NCBI GenBank assembly: GCA_947483075.1
Contig: CANKLE010000004.1
Span: forward strand, 1-64,000
Length of the DNA: 64,000 nucleotides
Source of the DNA: Flavobacteriaceae bacterium
GTDB lineage: Bacteria > Bacteroidota > Bacteroidia > Flavobacteriales > Flavobacteriaceae
Reading direction: 5' to 3'
Numbering within the stretch: position 1 is the first letter of the stretch; each line of letters begins with the position of its first letter. The notes beneath the pieces were generated by a model. That model was not told where the DNA came from and searched no databases. It worked only from the letters and a program-made list of their open reading frames with translations. This document shows, piece after piece, positions 50,871 through 60,145 of the stretch. A program made the translations under genes and the position numbers.

Positions 50871-52484
50871 ATGAAAAAACTGTACTTTATTACTGCATTG
50901 CTTGGCATCACTGCCCAATCGCAAGCACAAGGAATTACCTTTACTCCCTTTACCTTTGGAGGAACATCAAACATCTGCTGTGTAGCCGATATGAACCACG
51001 ATTTCTTGGATGATGTGGTAACCGTTTCATCCACTACCGTAAAAATTTATTCTCAAAACTTGGACGGAACTTATACTACCAACTCTATTCCATTGAGCGG
51101 AACGGTAAGTGTTGCCGACTGGAGTATCGCAGCGGGTGATTATGACCGAAATGGTTATACTGATCTTGCCTTAGGAAATGGCAGTCGTTTAACCGTTTTA
51201 AAGGCAAGTGACGACGGCACAAACTTTACTATTGTAGCCTACCCAGAAAACATCTTTACCCAACGTACCAATTTTGTAGACATGAACAACGATGGAAATT
51301 TAGATTTATGGGCCTGTCATGATGTGAATCAAAGCCATCCATATAAAAATGATGGAAATGGAAATTTGATTCTTGATTATTCTTTATTCCCTACAAGTAA
51401 CGAAGGAGGAAATTATGCAACGATTTGGACTGACTATGATAATGATGGAGATGTAGATATGTATGAAGCCAAATGTCGCGGTGGAGCACCCGTTGGTGAT
51501 GCAAGAAGAATTAATCTTTTGTACCAAAATGACGGAACCGGAACCTATACCGATGTAGCGCCTTTAGCAGGTGTGAATGACGGTGCACAATCCTGGTCGA
51601 CAGCAGTAGAAGATTTTGATAACGATGGCGATATGGATTTTTTACTTTCTAATATTTCAGATCAAAATCGCTTATACCGAAACAATGGCGATGGTACTTT
51701 TACAGACATCTACAGCACAACTGGTATAGATCCTCAAGTTGGATCATGGGAATTACAAGCAGCCGATTTTAACAACGATGGTTTTGTAGACTTCTTTTGG
51801 CAAAACGGGAAAGAGTTGTACCTCAACAACGGCAACATGACGTTTACCGGTTATGACTTAGCATTTAGCGAAGGAGCTTTAGGCGATTTGAACAACGACG
51901 GATTCCTTGACGTTCAAATGGGATCTAAAATTTACTACAACAGCGGAAACCCAAATAAATGGTTGAAAGTGCAATTGCAAGGAGTACAAAGTAACATCAA
52001 CGGAATTGCAGCACGAGTAGAAATATATGGCGCTTGGGGCAAGCAAATTCGCGAAATTCGCAGCGGACAAGGGTTTAGCCACATGAGCACTATGAATGCA
52101 CATTTTGGAATTGGCACCGCCAGTGGAATTGACAAAGTAATTGTGCGTTGGCCATCCGGTGTGGTAGATGAAATACTAAATGTATCAAGCAACCAATCGC
52201 TTACAGTAGTAGAGGGCGCTTTCCCATTGAGTACTGCAAGTACCTCACAAAGCAAATTGCGCTTAGCACCAAATCCAGCCAAAGAAACCTTGTTTGTTCA
52301 AACGGTACAAGCTGGAATTGAATTGACTACCTACCAAATTTTTGATATGAGCGGTAGAAATATTTCTAATGGAAATCTTGTAAATCAAGCTATTCAGGTA
52401 AGCAACTTGGCTAACGGGACTTATTTTATTCAATTGACTGATAAAAAAGGAAATCAATACACAGAGAAGTTCATTAAAAACTAA
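50871..52484 (+). CDS. FG-GAP/ASPIC repeat protein with T9SS sorting domain
   Basis: A 537-residue secreted protein. After a signal peptide (ending QSQAQ) come at least five FG-GAP/VCBS beta-propeller repeats with Ca-binding loops (DYDRNGYTDLALGNG, DMNNDGNLDLWA, DYDNDGDVDMYEA, DFDNDGDMDFLLS, DFNNDGFVDFFWQ). An ASPIC/UnbV-like segment follows (ARVEIYGAWGKQIREIRSGQG, about 375-445), then a T9SS type A sorting domain (about 455-537, LRLAPNPAKETLF, ending KFIKN). It probably binds glycans or proteins at the cell surface. It lies 25 bases after the diheme cytochrome gene and may be cotranscribed. Confidence 0.9.
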   Translation: MKKLYFITALLGITAQSQAQGITFTPFTFGGTSNICCVADMNHDFLDDVVTVSSTTVKIYSQNLDGTYTTNSIPLSGTVSVADWSIAAGDYDRNGYTDLALGNGSRLTVLKASDDGTNFTIVAYPENIFTQRTNFVDMNNDGNLDLWACHDVNQSHPYKNDGNGNLILDYSLFPTSNEGGNYATIWTDYDNDGDVDMYEAKCRGGAPVGDARRINLLYQNDGTGTYTDVAPLAGVNDGAQSWSTAVEDFDNDGDMDFLLSNISDQNRLYRNNGDGTFTDIYSTTGIDPQVGSWELQAADFNNDGFVDFFWQNGKELYLNNGNMTFTGYDLAFSEGALGDLNNDGFLDVQMGSKIYYNSGNPNKWLKVQLQGVQSNINGIAARVEIYGAWGKQIREIRSGQGFSHMSTMNAHFGIGTASGIDKVIVRWPSGVVDEILNVSSNQSLTVVEGAFPLSTASTSQSKLRLAPNPAKETLFVQTVQAGIELTTYQIFDMSGRNISNGNLVNQAIQVSNLANGTYFIQLTDKKGNQYTEKFIKN

Positions 52485-52504
52485 TTTCAAAAATTACCGA
52501 CTTA

Positions 52505-52538
52505 AAAACTCAATAAGTAAAATTTATTGAGTTTTTTT
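52505..52538 (+). terminator. Terminator after the FG-GAP gene
   Basis: AAAACTCAATAA pairs with TTATTGAGTTTT, followed by T residues. Confidence 0.88.
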
Positions 52539-52561
52539 GTATTCAATTTATACCTACACAA

Positions 52562-53776
52562 ATGAGAATTTCATTTACACTGCTTTTTACTTGCTTCGCT
52601 TCGCTGAGCTTTGGTCAAAACAAAATATTATTTGATGCCTCAAAAGCACAATCTGCCGGAAATGCCGATTGGGTAATTGATGCCGATGTGCACAATATAT
52701 TTTTCTCAAGCGGTCCAGCCATACCCAATACGGGTGGTAATGAATCTAACCCGCAACGCTATCCTAATCCATTGCAAAACACCGTTACAGCCGCTACTAC
52801 TCAAGAATATTGGCAAGGCGGCATCTCGGCTTGGGCCATAGATTGTGTAAAAAAAGGCTATGCAGTAGAAACACTTCCTTACAATGGTCAAATTACCTAT
52901 GGAAATGCAAGCAATGCACAAGATTTGAGCAACTACAAGGCTTTTATTGTAGACGAACCAAACATCCTTTTTACCGCTGCCCAAAAAACGGCTATTATCA
53001 ATTATGTGGCCAATGGCGGGGGTTTGTTTATGATTGCCGATCACGACATATCCGACCGAAACAATGATGGGGATGATGCGCCACACATTTGGAATGATTT
53101 GATGGCTACCAATACTGTACAAGCCAATCCGTTTGGGATTGCATTTGATTATGTAGATATTACACAAACTTCTACTGCTGTACTCAATTCTGCTACAGAC
53201 CCCATTTTACATGGAACGGCTGGAGCAGTAACCAAAGTATACTGGAGCGGAGGAACCACCATGACCTTGAATACCAGTCAAAACCCGGCCGTAAAAGGAG
53301 TAGTATTTAAAAGCGGATCTTCAACATCGGGGTTGACCAATGTACTATGCGCTTATACAACCTATGGCCAAGGCAAAGTAGCTGCAGTAGGCGATAGCTC
53401 GATTGCTGATGACGGAACTGGAGACACCAACGACGTATTGTACGACGGATATATAGCAGATGCGAGTGGGAATCACCAAAAATTACTGATGAACATCACC
53501 AATTGGTTGATGGCGGCCAACATGAGCACCAATCCGTTCGAAGTACAAAACACGTTTACGGTATTGCCAAATCCGGCAACCGATCGAATTTCGGTATTTA
53601 CAGATCAGTCTACGATTTCGGTAAGGAACTTAATGGTCTTTGATATGAGCGGTCGTGTCGTTTTACAAAGCAATGAAAATTCACTTTTAGTGAGTGGTTT
53701 AGAAAAAGGAACCTATCTCCTTCAAATTATTGACCAAGAAGGAAAAACCTACCCCAAGAAATTCATTAAAAATTAA
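52562..53776 (+). CDS. Secreted GATase-like protein with T9SS sorting domain
   Basis: A 404-residue secreted protein. The signal peptide ends SFGQ. The main domain (about 20-320) has the outline of class I amidotransferase/DUF4350-like folds: ISAWAIDCVKKGYAVETLPY, LSNYKAFIVDEPN, IINYVANGGGLFMIADHDISDR, GQGKVAAVGDSSIADDGTGD and a final LLMNITNWLM. The segment FMIADHDISDRNNDGDD could bind metal. The C-terminus is a T9SS type A domain (FTVLPNPATDRIS, MVFDMSGRVVL, ending KKFIKN). No active-site Cys/His/Glu triad could be identified. Function unknown; perhaps degradation or binding of an extracellular sugar or protein. Confidence 0.8.
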   Translation: MRISFTLLFTCFASLSFGQNKILFDASKAQSAGNADWVIDADVHNIFFSSGPAIPNTGGNESNPQRYPNPLQNTVTAATTQEYWQGGISAWAIDCVKKGYAVETLPYNGQITYGNASNAQDLSNYKAFIVDEPNILFTAAQKTAIINYVANGGGLFMIADHDISDRNNDGDDAPHIWNDLMATNTVQANPFGIAFDYVDITQTSTAVLNSATDPILHGTAGAVTKVYWSGGTTMTLNTSQNPAVKGVVFKSGSSTSGLTNVLCAYTTYGQGKVAAVGDSSIADDGTGDTNDVLYDGYIADASGNHQKLLMNITNWLMAANMSTNPFEVQNTFTVLPNPATDRISVFTDQSTISVRNLMVFDMSGRVVLQSNENSLLVSGLEKGTYLLQIIDQEGKTYPKKFIKN

Positions 53777-53791
53777 TTTCTCCCCTTATTT

Positions 53792-53819
53792 AAAAAAGCT
53801 GCTCTATGTAGCTTTTTTA
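53792..53819. terminator. Bidirectional terminator
   Basis: AAAAAAGCT pairs with AGCTTTTTT between two convergent T9SS cargo genes; its right arm overlaps the stop codon of the CotH gene. Confidence 0.8.
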
Positions 53820-55877
53820 TTGTTTGATAAATTTTGTACTTGTATTTCCTAGATCAGAGGTAGTTTGGACAAAATAAATGCCTTTGGCTAAATCTGCAAT
53901 AGTTAAATCTATTTCGGTAGATTCGGTGTTTTGAGAAAACAATTTCTGGCCTATGCTCGAATAAACGACTACCGAATGCAATACAACTTGAGCTTGAATG
54001 TGTAAAACAGATTCGGCGGGATTGGGACTGAGTTGTATGCCGTTGGCCTGATTAAAACCAATTGAGGCTAAATTTCCACTAGTATTGGCCACCCAACTTG
54101 AGGCAAGATTATTATCCAAATCTGTAGAAATCAATTGCAGATAGGCACCATTGCCATCGGCATCAGGCCAGGGTAACGAATCGTCATACGTTACTTCGTC
54201 AATCGTATTACCAAAAGCATCAGCCATTATTAATTTTTCGGAACTGTTGGCTAAGTTTCTATAAAACTGACCGAATGCGGTAGTGCCGTATTTGCTTAGA
54301 AAAATTGCTGGGTCACTGGCCAGATAAATTCGCTGATTGGCCGCTATTGTACTATTAGCCGGAAATTGATAGGAAAACCCAACCTCCTTAAAATAAATAC
54401 CGGTGAGCGTTACGGTTTGGTTGCTGGCATTGGTGATTTCGATAAATTCTTGGTCATCAGAAATTGGATAGGTAGCCGACACGTCAGGATTATAATGGAT
54501 GCGACTAATCACCAAATTGGGAACTGGCACATTGGCACAAGCGGTATACGAACCCAACTGGCTGTTGATCCAATTGATGCGATTATACAAAAACATTTTC
54601 ATGTTCTCGATCTCGAACGCATGATCTGGAATGGATGCCCAACGCAGATTTTCACGCCCTATCGCTTCACTAATTTGGGCCACTGTTGAATCGATATAGG
54701 AAACTAAATTATTGTGTTTTAAGGGTTGTCCCGCTTGGATTAATTCATTCCATCGTTTGGTAAAATAGCAACGAAAGGTTGGGCTGTTATACAAATCGGT
54801 CCAAAATTTGGCTCCTTCGTTGTCTCCATTCGAAAATTGCCACACGTCATAATGGCTTCGGTCTAATCCCCAGAAAAACAAATCATTGCCGTAGGTTAAA
54901 TTGTGATCCCAAACCGGACCAGCACGCAATTTGCCGCCTTTGTCTTTGTGAAAATAAGTGCTAAACTGATACGCATCGGCATTGGAGGCCAACTCATTGA
55001 TGATCATAAAATCAACAAAGGAGGGAATATCAATAATTGAAGGGAAACCAGTGGTGAGGCTCGTATTGCTAGAAGCTGCTTGAATCCCCAAATTTAAAAA
55101 TTGATTTTTAATGTAGTTTTTTTGTGCATTTACAATATCATTGGGTTCTGGCGTATCATATATAAAGTCTACTCCACCAGCATTGGATATCATTTGCCAG
55201 GCCACGGGATCGCCTCCTGTGGTTTTGTCAGATTTGACTATATACCCACCCGTCAAATTTGGCGCAGTAATAGAAGTTGGTAAAAGATCCGAAATATCTA
55301 CCCGATTGCCGTCTACTTTAATCTTTTCTTGCAACAAATAAAGCCCGCGGTAATCGCCATTTACAATCAATTCACAGAAAACCGTACGGGGCGCATAATT
55401 ACCCAATTGTCGCGACAAATTATAAGATAAATAATCCCGAATTAAAGACGGATCAAAAGCCAAGCCGTTCAGAATCCAATCGTTCTCTTTGGGCATGCCC
55501 AACAAATTCACATTATTATTGGTCAGGTTATCGGCAAGTAAGGTGGTCAATCCGTAGCCTTTTTTGTCGGTTGCTTGCGAAGAAGAGCCGCGTATCTCGA
55601 TGTTGATTCTCCCGTTGTAGTTTAAAAGCGCCAAATTTGTGGTGTCGGATACATAATTGCGGGTACCGTCTGGGTGTGAAATAATTTGCATACTGGCCCC
55701 TATTCTGGGATCATCCAAAATATCCAAGGGTAGGTTGGTTTCAGGATTGATATCGGTAGTGATAATAACGATAGGCAAATTGCTGTCGGTGAGGATTTGT
55801 GCAAACCCATTAGTGAGGAATAGTAAGCAGAACCCCAATACGAAGCGCGAAAAATTTGCAGCTAGTTTACTTCCCAT
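53817..55877 (-). CDS. CotH-kinase / lamin-tail protein with T9SS sorting domain
   Basis: A 686-residue secreted protein. After a signal peptide (ending NGFAQ) there is a CotH kinase domain (about 30-440) with INIEIRGSSSQ, NDWILNGLAFDPSLIRDYLSY, GDYRGLYLLQEKIKVDGNRV and AGPVWDHNLTYGN, which match the CotH ATP- and metal-binding motifs. A lamin-tail domain (about 455-590) and a T9SS type A domain (about 605-686, ending KFIKQ) follow. CotH of Bacillus phosphorylates spore coat proteins; secreted CotH proteins of Bacteroidota are common, but their targets are unknown. Confidence 0.9.
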   Translation of the reverse strand: MGSKLAANFSRFVLGFCLLFLTNGFAQILTDSNLPIVIITTDINPETNLPLDILDDPRIGASMQIISHPDGTRNYVSDTTNLALLNYNGRINIEIRGSSSQATDKKGYGLTTLLADNLTNNNVNLLGMPKENDWILNGLAFDPSLIRDYLSYNLSRQLGNYAPRTVFCELIVNGDYRGLYLLQEKIKVDGNRVDISDLLPTSITAPNLTGGYIVKSDKTTGGDPVAWQMISNAGGVDFIYDTPEPNDIVNAQKNYIKNQFLNLGIQAASSNTSLTTGFPSIIDIPSFVDFMIINELASNADAYQFSTYFHKDKGGKLRAGPVWDHNLTYGNDLFFWGLDRSHYDVWQFSNGDNEGAKFWTDLYNSPTFRCYFTKRWNELIQAGQPLKHNNLVSYIDSTVAQISEAIGRENLRWASIPDHAFEIENMKMFLYNRINWINSQLGSYTACANVPVPNLVISRIHYNPDVSATYPISDDQEFIEITNASNQTVTLTGIYFKEVGFSYQFPANSTIAANQRIYLASDPAIFLSKYGTTAFGQFYRNLANSSEKLIMADAFGNTIDEVTYDDSLPWPDADGNGAYLQLISTDLDNNLASSWVANTSGNLASIGFNQANGIQLSPNPAESVLHIQAQVVLHSVVVYSSIGQKLFSQNTESTEIDLTIADLAKGIYFVQTTSDLGNTSTKFIKQ

Positions 55878-55894
55878 AGATCAAAAATGAAAAC

Positions 55895-55902
55895 CAAATG
55901 TA
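55895..55902 (-). promoter_or_regulatory. CotH gene promoter (-7 box)
   Basis: TACATTTG on the minus strand, 17 bases before the ATG. Confidence 0.5.
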
Positions 55903-56025
55903 CGGAATTGTGAGTTAACTAAATAAGGTAAAAAAAATGGGGTTATTTTGGGTAAGATTGACAAAAAAATAAAAGGAAGTCCAGAAGTTTTAGCATATTT
56001 GTTTCTTGAAAAAAGCAACCCAAAA

Positions 56026-56607
56026 ATGAAAAAATTATACTGTTATTTACTACTCCTCCTTGGCTTTGCAGCTGTGGCCCAAAAAGATTACTTCATTTCC
56101 GATACCGATACCGTACGATGTTTCAACATCAGCTATAAATTAACGTCGCAAAGTTATTTGGCCAGCGTAAATTACACCGACACCAATCAAGACAACATGC
56201 GCATCGAAGACAAAGCCTATTTGGCCAGCATTACTTCTTTTTACAAAAACGGCGTACACATAGACCGCATTCCCCAAGTGGCTGATAAGCCCAAAAGTTA
56301 TGTAAAATGGGCCGAACGTGTGGTCGATGGCAAACTAAAAGTAAATTTCTACCACAGCGAAATGACCACCTATGGCAACATGAGTTTCAATCATGGCGGC
56401 GCAGTCACTACAGGAATTACTAAGTTTTTCATTAAAATGCCCGACGGAACTTTTTATGATATTCGAAAAAACAGCGACCTCAAAAAACACATTGTCCCCT
56501 ATCTAAGCAGTTGCCCCGAATTTGTCGCGGCCTTCAAGGGAAAATTTGAGGAAGACTACGACACTTTTACGAAAATGATTGCTTTGTATAATTCGTTGTG
56601 TAAGTAA
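56026..56607 (+). CDS. Exported protein of unknown function
   Basis: A 193-residue protein with a signal peptide (MKKLYCYLLLLLGFAAVAQ). The frame is open from 55948, but the start at 56026 is chosen because it begins the signal peptide. The mature part has DTDTVRCFNISYKLTSQSYLASVNYTDT, a motif typical of Bacteroidota proteins of unknown function, and YVKWAERVVDGKLKVNFYHSE, MPDGTFYDIRKNSDLKKHI, ending in a helix. No catalytic motif. The family was not recognized. Confidence 0.7.
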   Translation: MKKLYCYLLLLLGFAAVAQKDYFISDTDTVRCFNISYKLTSQSYLASVNYTDTNQDNMRIEDKAYLASITSFYKNGVHIDRIPQVADKPKSYVKWAERVVDGKLKVNFYHSEMTTYGNMSFNHGGAVTTGITKFFIKMPDGTFYDIRKNSDLKKHIVPYLSSCPEFVAAFKGKFEEDYDTFTKMIALYNSLCK

Positions 56608-56676
56608 GTTGAATTTTAAATAATCAACAAATAGATTAAAATACTACTCTTTGTTCAATAATAAAATATAAATACT

Positions 56677-57009
56677 ATGTATAATTTAACTCTAAATAGA
56701 ATATGTAAACCTTTATATAAAATTGGCATTATACTTATTAAAATTGCATTTATTGGATTATTTTTTGGTATTTTGATAGTAATATTTAATCATGGTTGGT
56801 TAGTTACTATTTTATCATTAATTAGTTTAATATTAGGTATTATATTTTGTAACATACCGAACTTATATTTAACAGGTTTTTATAAATTTTACAATAATAA
56901 AATTTCAGCCAAAGAGGCTACAAAAAAAGTTCAAAAACATTTAAGAGAACCTGGATGGGATGATTCAACATTTTTCATAATGGATATTATGATTCAGAAT
57001 GAAATATAA
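56677..57009 (+). CDS. AT-rich two-helix membrane protein, unknown
   Basis: A 110-residue protein with two hydrophobic helices (IILIKIAFIGLFFGILIVIF and LVTILSLISLILGIIF, about 20-58) and a hydrophilic C-terminal half (FYKFYNNKISAKEATKKVQKHLREPGWDDSTFFIMDIMI). Codon use is dominated by A and T, far more than in carB or the upstream gene, which suggests recent transfer. Function unknown. A strong terminator follows. Confidence 0.6.
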   Translation: MYNLTLNRICKPLYKIGIILIKIAFIGLFFGILIVIFNHGWLVTILSLISLILGIIFCNIPNLYLTGFYKFYNNKISAKEATKKVQKHLREPGWDDSTFFIMDIMIQNEI

Positions 57010-57016
57010 TAATTTC

Positions 57017-57050
57017 AAAAAAATCCCAATCGTTCAAATTGGGATTTTTT
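57017..57050. terminator. Bidirectional terminator
   Basis: AAAAAATCCCAAT pairs with ATTGGGATTTTTT, between the convergent small gene and carB. Confidence 0.92.
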
Positions 57051-57051
57051 A

Positions 57052-59904
57052 TTATTTGCTCAAGTACATTTTTCGGCGGCTGTAGAGTTCGTAGAATTGA
57101 TCGTCTTTCAGGTCGTCGATAAACAAAATGCTCTCGCCGGTTGATTTCATTTCGGGACCTAAGGCTTTATTGACGTTCGGGAATTTGCTAAACGAGAATA
57201 CCGGTTGCTTAATTGCGTAGCCTTTGAGCTGCGGATTAAAGCTGAAATCGGTTACTTTTTTCTCGCCCAACATCACTTTGGTGGCATAATTCACATAGGG
57301 TTCGCCATAGGCTTTGGCTATAAATGGCACTGTTCTCGAAGCACGCGGATTGGCTTCAATGATGTACACTATGTCATTTTTGACCGCAAATTGTATGTTG
57401 ATCAAGCCCACAGTGCGCAAGGCCAAAGCTATTTTCTTGGTGTGGTCTTTAATTTGTTGCATCACAAATTCACCCAAATTAAAAGGTGGCAAAGTCGCAT
57501 TGGAGTCGCCCGAGTGAATGCCACAGGGCTCTATGTGTTCCATGATTCCGATGATGTATACGTTTTCTCCATCGCAAATGGCATCGGCTTCTGCTTCTAT
57601 GGCACCGTCCAAATAATGGTCGAGCAGCAATTTATTGCCCGGTATATTTTTGAGCAAATCGATCACATGCTCTTCCAATTCTTGCTTGTTGATCACAATT
57701 TTCATGCCTTGTCCACCCAACACATAGGAAGGTCTTACCAGTAAAGGAAAATCAAGTACATCAGCCAACTGAGAAGCTTGCTCGGCATTTTCGGCCACCC
57801 CAAATTGCGGGAATGGAATTTGCAATTCGGTCAACAATTCCGAAAAGCGTCCTCGATCTTCGGCCAAATCTAAGGCATCAAAGCTGGTGCCTATTATTTT
57901 AATGCCGTAACGATCGAGTTTTTCGGCCAATTTTAAAGCCGTTTGTCCACCCAATTGCACAATTACGCCTTCGGGTTTTTCGTGGCGAATGATGTCGTAG
58001 ATGTGCTCCCAAAAAACGGGTTCAAAATACAATTTATCGGCGGTGTCAAAATCGGTCGAAACGGTTTCTGGATTGCAATTGATCATGATGGTTTCGTAGC
58101 CACATTCTTTGGCAGCTAGAACTCCATGCACGCAGGAGTAATCAAACTCAATTCCTTGCCCGATGCGGTTGGGTCCAGAACCCAACACCACAATTTTTTT
58201 CTTGTCGGTAACAATGCTTTCGTTGGCTACATAGCGATGGCCAGCAGCGGTTTCAATCTCGGCCTCAAAGGTAGAATAGTAATAGGGCGTTTTGGCTGTA
58301 AACTCGGCGGCACAGGTGTCTACCAATTTATACACCCGATTGATGTTTTGTTCCTCCCGCAATTTGTTGACCTGGCTTTCTAAACAACCCAACATATGCG
58401 CGATTTGACGGTCGGCGTAGCCTTTTTGTTTGGCTTCTAACAACAACTCTTTGGGCAAGGCATCTATTTTGTACCTGGATATTTCTTTCTCTAAGTGATA
58501 GAGTTCTTCGTATTGCTTCAAGAACCACATATCAATGCGAGTAATTTCATGAATGCGCGACAACGGAATACCCATTTGAATCGCATCATAAATCACAAAT
58601 ACCCGATCCCAACTGGCGTGGGTGAGTTTCTCAATAATTTGCTCGTAATTTTTATAGCCTTTGCCGTCGGCACCCAAACCGTTGCGTTTTATCTCGAGCG
58701 ATTGGGTGGCTTTGTGCAAGGCTTCTTGAAACGAGCGACCGATGCCCATCACCTCGCCTACCGATTTCATTTGCAAGCCTAAAGTAGTATCTGCGCCTTC
58801 AAATTTATCAAAGTTCCATCTCGGTATTTTTACGATTACATAATCTAAAGTTGGCTCAAATAAGGCCGAAGTCGATTTGGTAATTTGGTTTTGCAACTCA
58901 TTTAAATGATATCCCAAAGCCAATTTGGAGGCAATCTTGGCAATCGGATACCCGGTTGCTTTCGAGGCCAAAGCCGAAGATCTCGATACACGCGGATTGA
59001 TCTCAATAGCCACAATGTCTTCGCGTTCATCAGGCGAAACGGCGAATTGCACATTACAACCGCCGGCAAAATTTCCGATGCTGCGCATCATTAAAATGGC
59101 CATGTCACGCATTTTTTGGAAGGTCGTGTCTGACAAGGTCATGGCCGGCGCTACTGTGATGGAATCACCCGTATGGATGCCCATCGGATCCATATTTTCG
59201 ATGGAACAAATAATGACCACATTGTCGTTTTTGTCGCGCAACAATTCCAGTTCGTATTCTTTCCAACCTACTAAAGCCTTATCTATCAGCACTTCGTGAA
59301 TGGGTGACGCTTCTAAACCGCGGGTAAGCAAGTCGTCGAAGTCTTCTTTTTTGTGTACAAAAGCCGCGCCGGTTCCACCCAAGGTAAACGACGGACGAAT
59401 CACCAAAGGAAAACCAAATTCTTGGGCAATTTCTTTGCCTTTCAGAAAGGAAGTCGCTGTTTTGGCGGGTGCAGTAGGCACATTTATTTTATGAAGCAAT
59501 TGCTTAAACTGTTCGCGGTCTTCGGTAATGTTAATTGCATTAATATCTACTCCAATGAGCTTCACATTAAAATCGTTCCAAATGCCTTTTTCGTCGGCTT
59601 CCAAACACAAATTCAAAGCGGTCTGTCCTCCCATGGTAGGTAAAACGGCATCAATTTGCGGATGTGCTTTTAAGATTTCAATGATTGATTTGGTGGTAAG
59701 CGGCTTTAAATAGATGTGATCGGCCATTGAAGGATCGGTCATGATCGTAGCCGGATTCGAATTGATGAGGATCACCTCGATTCCTTCTTCTCGAATAGAT
59801 CGTGCGGCTTGGGATCCGGCATAATCAAACTCACAGGCTTGTCCAATTACAATAGGTCCTGAACCTATGATTAAAACCGATTTGATGGAAGTGTCTTTTG
59901 GCAT
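57052..59904 (-). CDS. carB: Carbamoyl-phosphate synthase large subunit, without MGS domain
   Basis: Makes carbamoyl phosphate for arginine and pyrimidine synthesis with the small subunit CarA. Both ATP-grasp halves are complete: the first with FDYAGSQAARSIREEG and IRPSFTLGGTGAAF, the second with FDYSCVHGVLAA and VRPSYVLGGQGM, each with a conserved INPRVSRSSALASKATG- or ANPRASRTVPFIAKAYG-type loop. At 950 residues it stops where the C-terminal methylglyoxal-synthase-like regulatory domain of the E. coli protein (1073 residues) would begin. So the binding site for UMP, IMP and ornithine seems absent. carA is not in the window. Confidence 0.95.
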   Translation of the reverse strand: MPKDTSIKSVLIIGSGPIVIGQACEFDYAGSQAARSIREEGIEVILINSNPATIMTDPSMADHIYLKPLTTKSIIEILKAHPQIDAVLPTMGGQTALNLCLEADEKGIWNDFNVKLIGVDINAINITEDREQFKQLLHKINVPTAPAKTATSFLKGKEIAQEFGFPLVIRPSFTLGGTGAAFVHKKEDFDDLLTRGLEASPIHEVLIDKALVGWKEYELELLRDKNDNVVIICSIENMDPMGIHTGDSITVAPAMTLSDTTFQKMRDMAILMMRSIGNFAGGCNVQFAVSPDEREDIVAIEINPRVSRSSALASKATGYPIAKIASKLALGYHLNELQNQITKSTSALFEPTLDYVIVKIPRWNFDKFEGADTTLGLQMKSVGEVMGIGRSFQEALHKATQSLEIKRNGLGADGKGYKNYEQIIEKLTHASWDRVFVIYDAIQMGIPLSRIHEITRIDMWFLKQYEELYHLEKEISRYKIDALPKELLLEAKQKGYADRQIAHMLGCLESQVNKLREEQNINRVYKLVDTCAAEFTAKTPYYYSTFEAEIETAAGHRYVANESIVTDKKKIVVLGSGPNRIGQGIEFDYSCVHGVLAAKECGYETIMINCNPETVSTDFDTADKLYFEPVFWEHIYDIIRHEKPEGVIVQLGGQTALKLAEKLDRYGIKIIGTSFDALDLAEDRGRFSELLTELQIPFPQFGVAENAEQASQLADVLDFPLLVRPSYVLGGQGMKIVINKQELEEHVIDLLKNIPGNKLLLDHYLDGAIEAEADAICDGENVYIIGIMEHIEPCGIHSGDSNATLPPFNLGEFVMQQIKDHTKKIALALRTVGLINIQFAVKNDIVYIIEANPRASRTVPFIAKAYGEPYVNYATKVMLGEKKVTDFSFNPQLKGYAIKQPVFSFSKFPNVNKALGPEMKSTGESILFIDDLKDDQFYELYSRRKMYLSK

Positions 59905-59937
59905 TGTATAGTAGTCGTTTAGTGTGTTGTATGTTGA

Positions 59938-60070
59938 TTAGCCCCGATGGTCCCGAAATTTCGGGAGAAAATCCTTTTTATTTTTTAATTCCAAATTTTG
60001 TTCTTTACTGCTCTTGGCTAAAAATAAAAAGATTGCAACGAACAGCGGGAAATAGCTTCAAAAAATTATT
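59938..60070. repeat. Dispersed hairpin element B
   Basis: A non-coding block in the carB-rpmH spacer that begins TTAGCCCCGATGG and ends CGGGAAATAGCTTC. It contains a perfect 16-base palindrome, TCCCGAAATTTCGGGA (59951-59966), and a long stem where ATCCTTTTTATTTTT pairs with AAAAATAAAAAGAT. The wording resembles an intergenic repeat I remember from other flavobacteria. On the minus strand it lies upstream of carB and shares the ATCTTTTT...AAAAGGAT core with element A at 27088. Confidence 0.65.
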
Positions 60071-60090
60071 AAAATTTATGAACAGGATAT

Positions 60091-60124
60091 AAAAAAAGCC
60101 GTTACTTAAAAATAGTAACGGCTT
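60091..60124 (-). terminator. rpmH terminator
   Basis: On the minus strand AAGCCGTTAC pairs with GTAACGGCTT, followed by TTTTT; 22 bases after the rpmH stop. Confidence 0.88.
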
Positions 60125-60145
60125 ATATTGATTAATTCCTAATCA

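Noticed and set aside
57205-57744. A 179-residue plus-strand frame inside carB
   Set aside because: Antisense to the second ATP-grasp half of carB, which is fully conserved.
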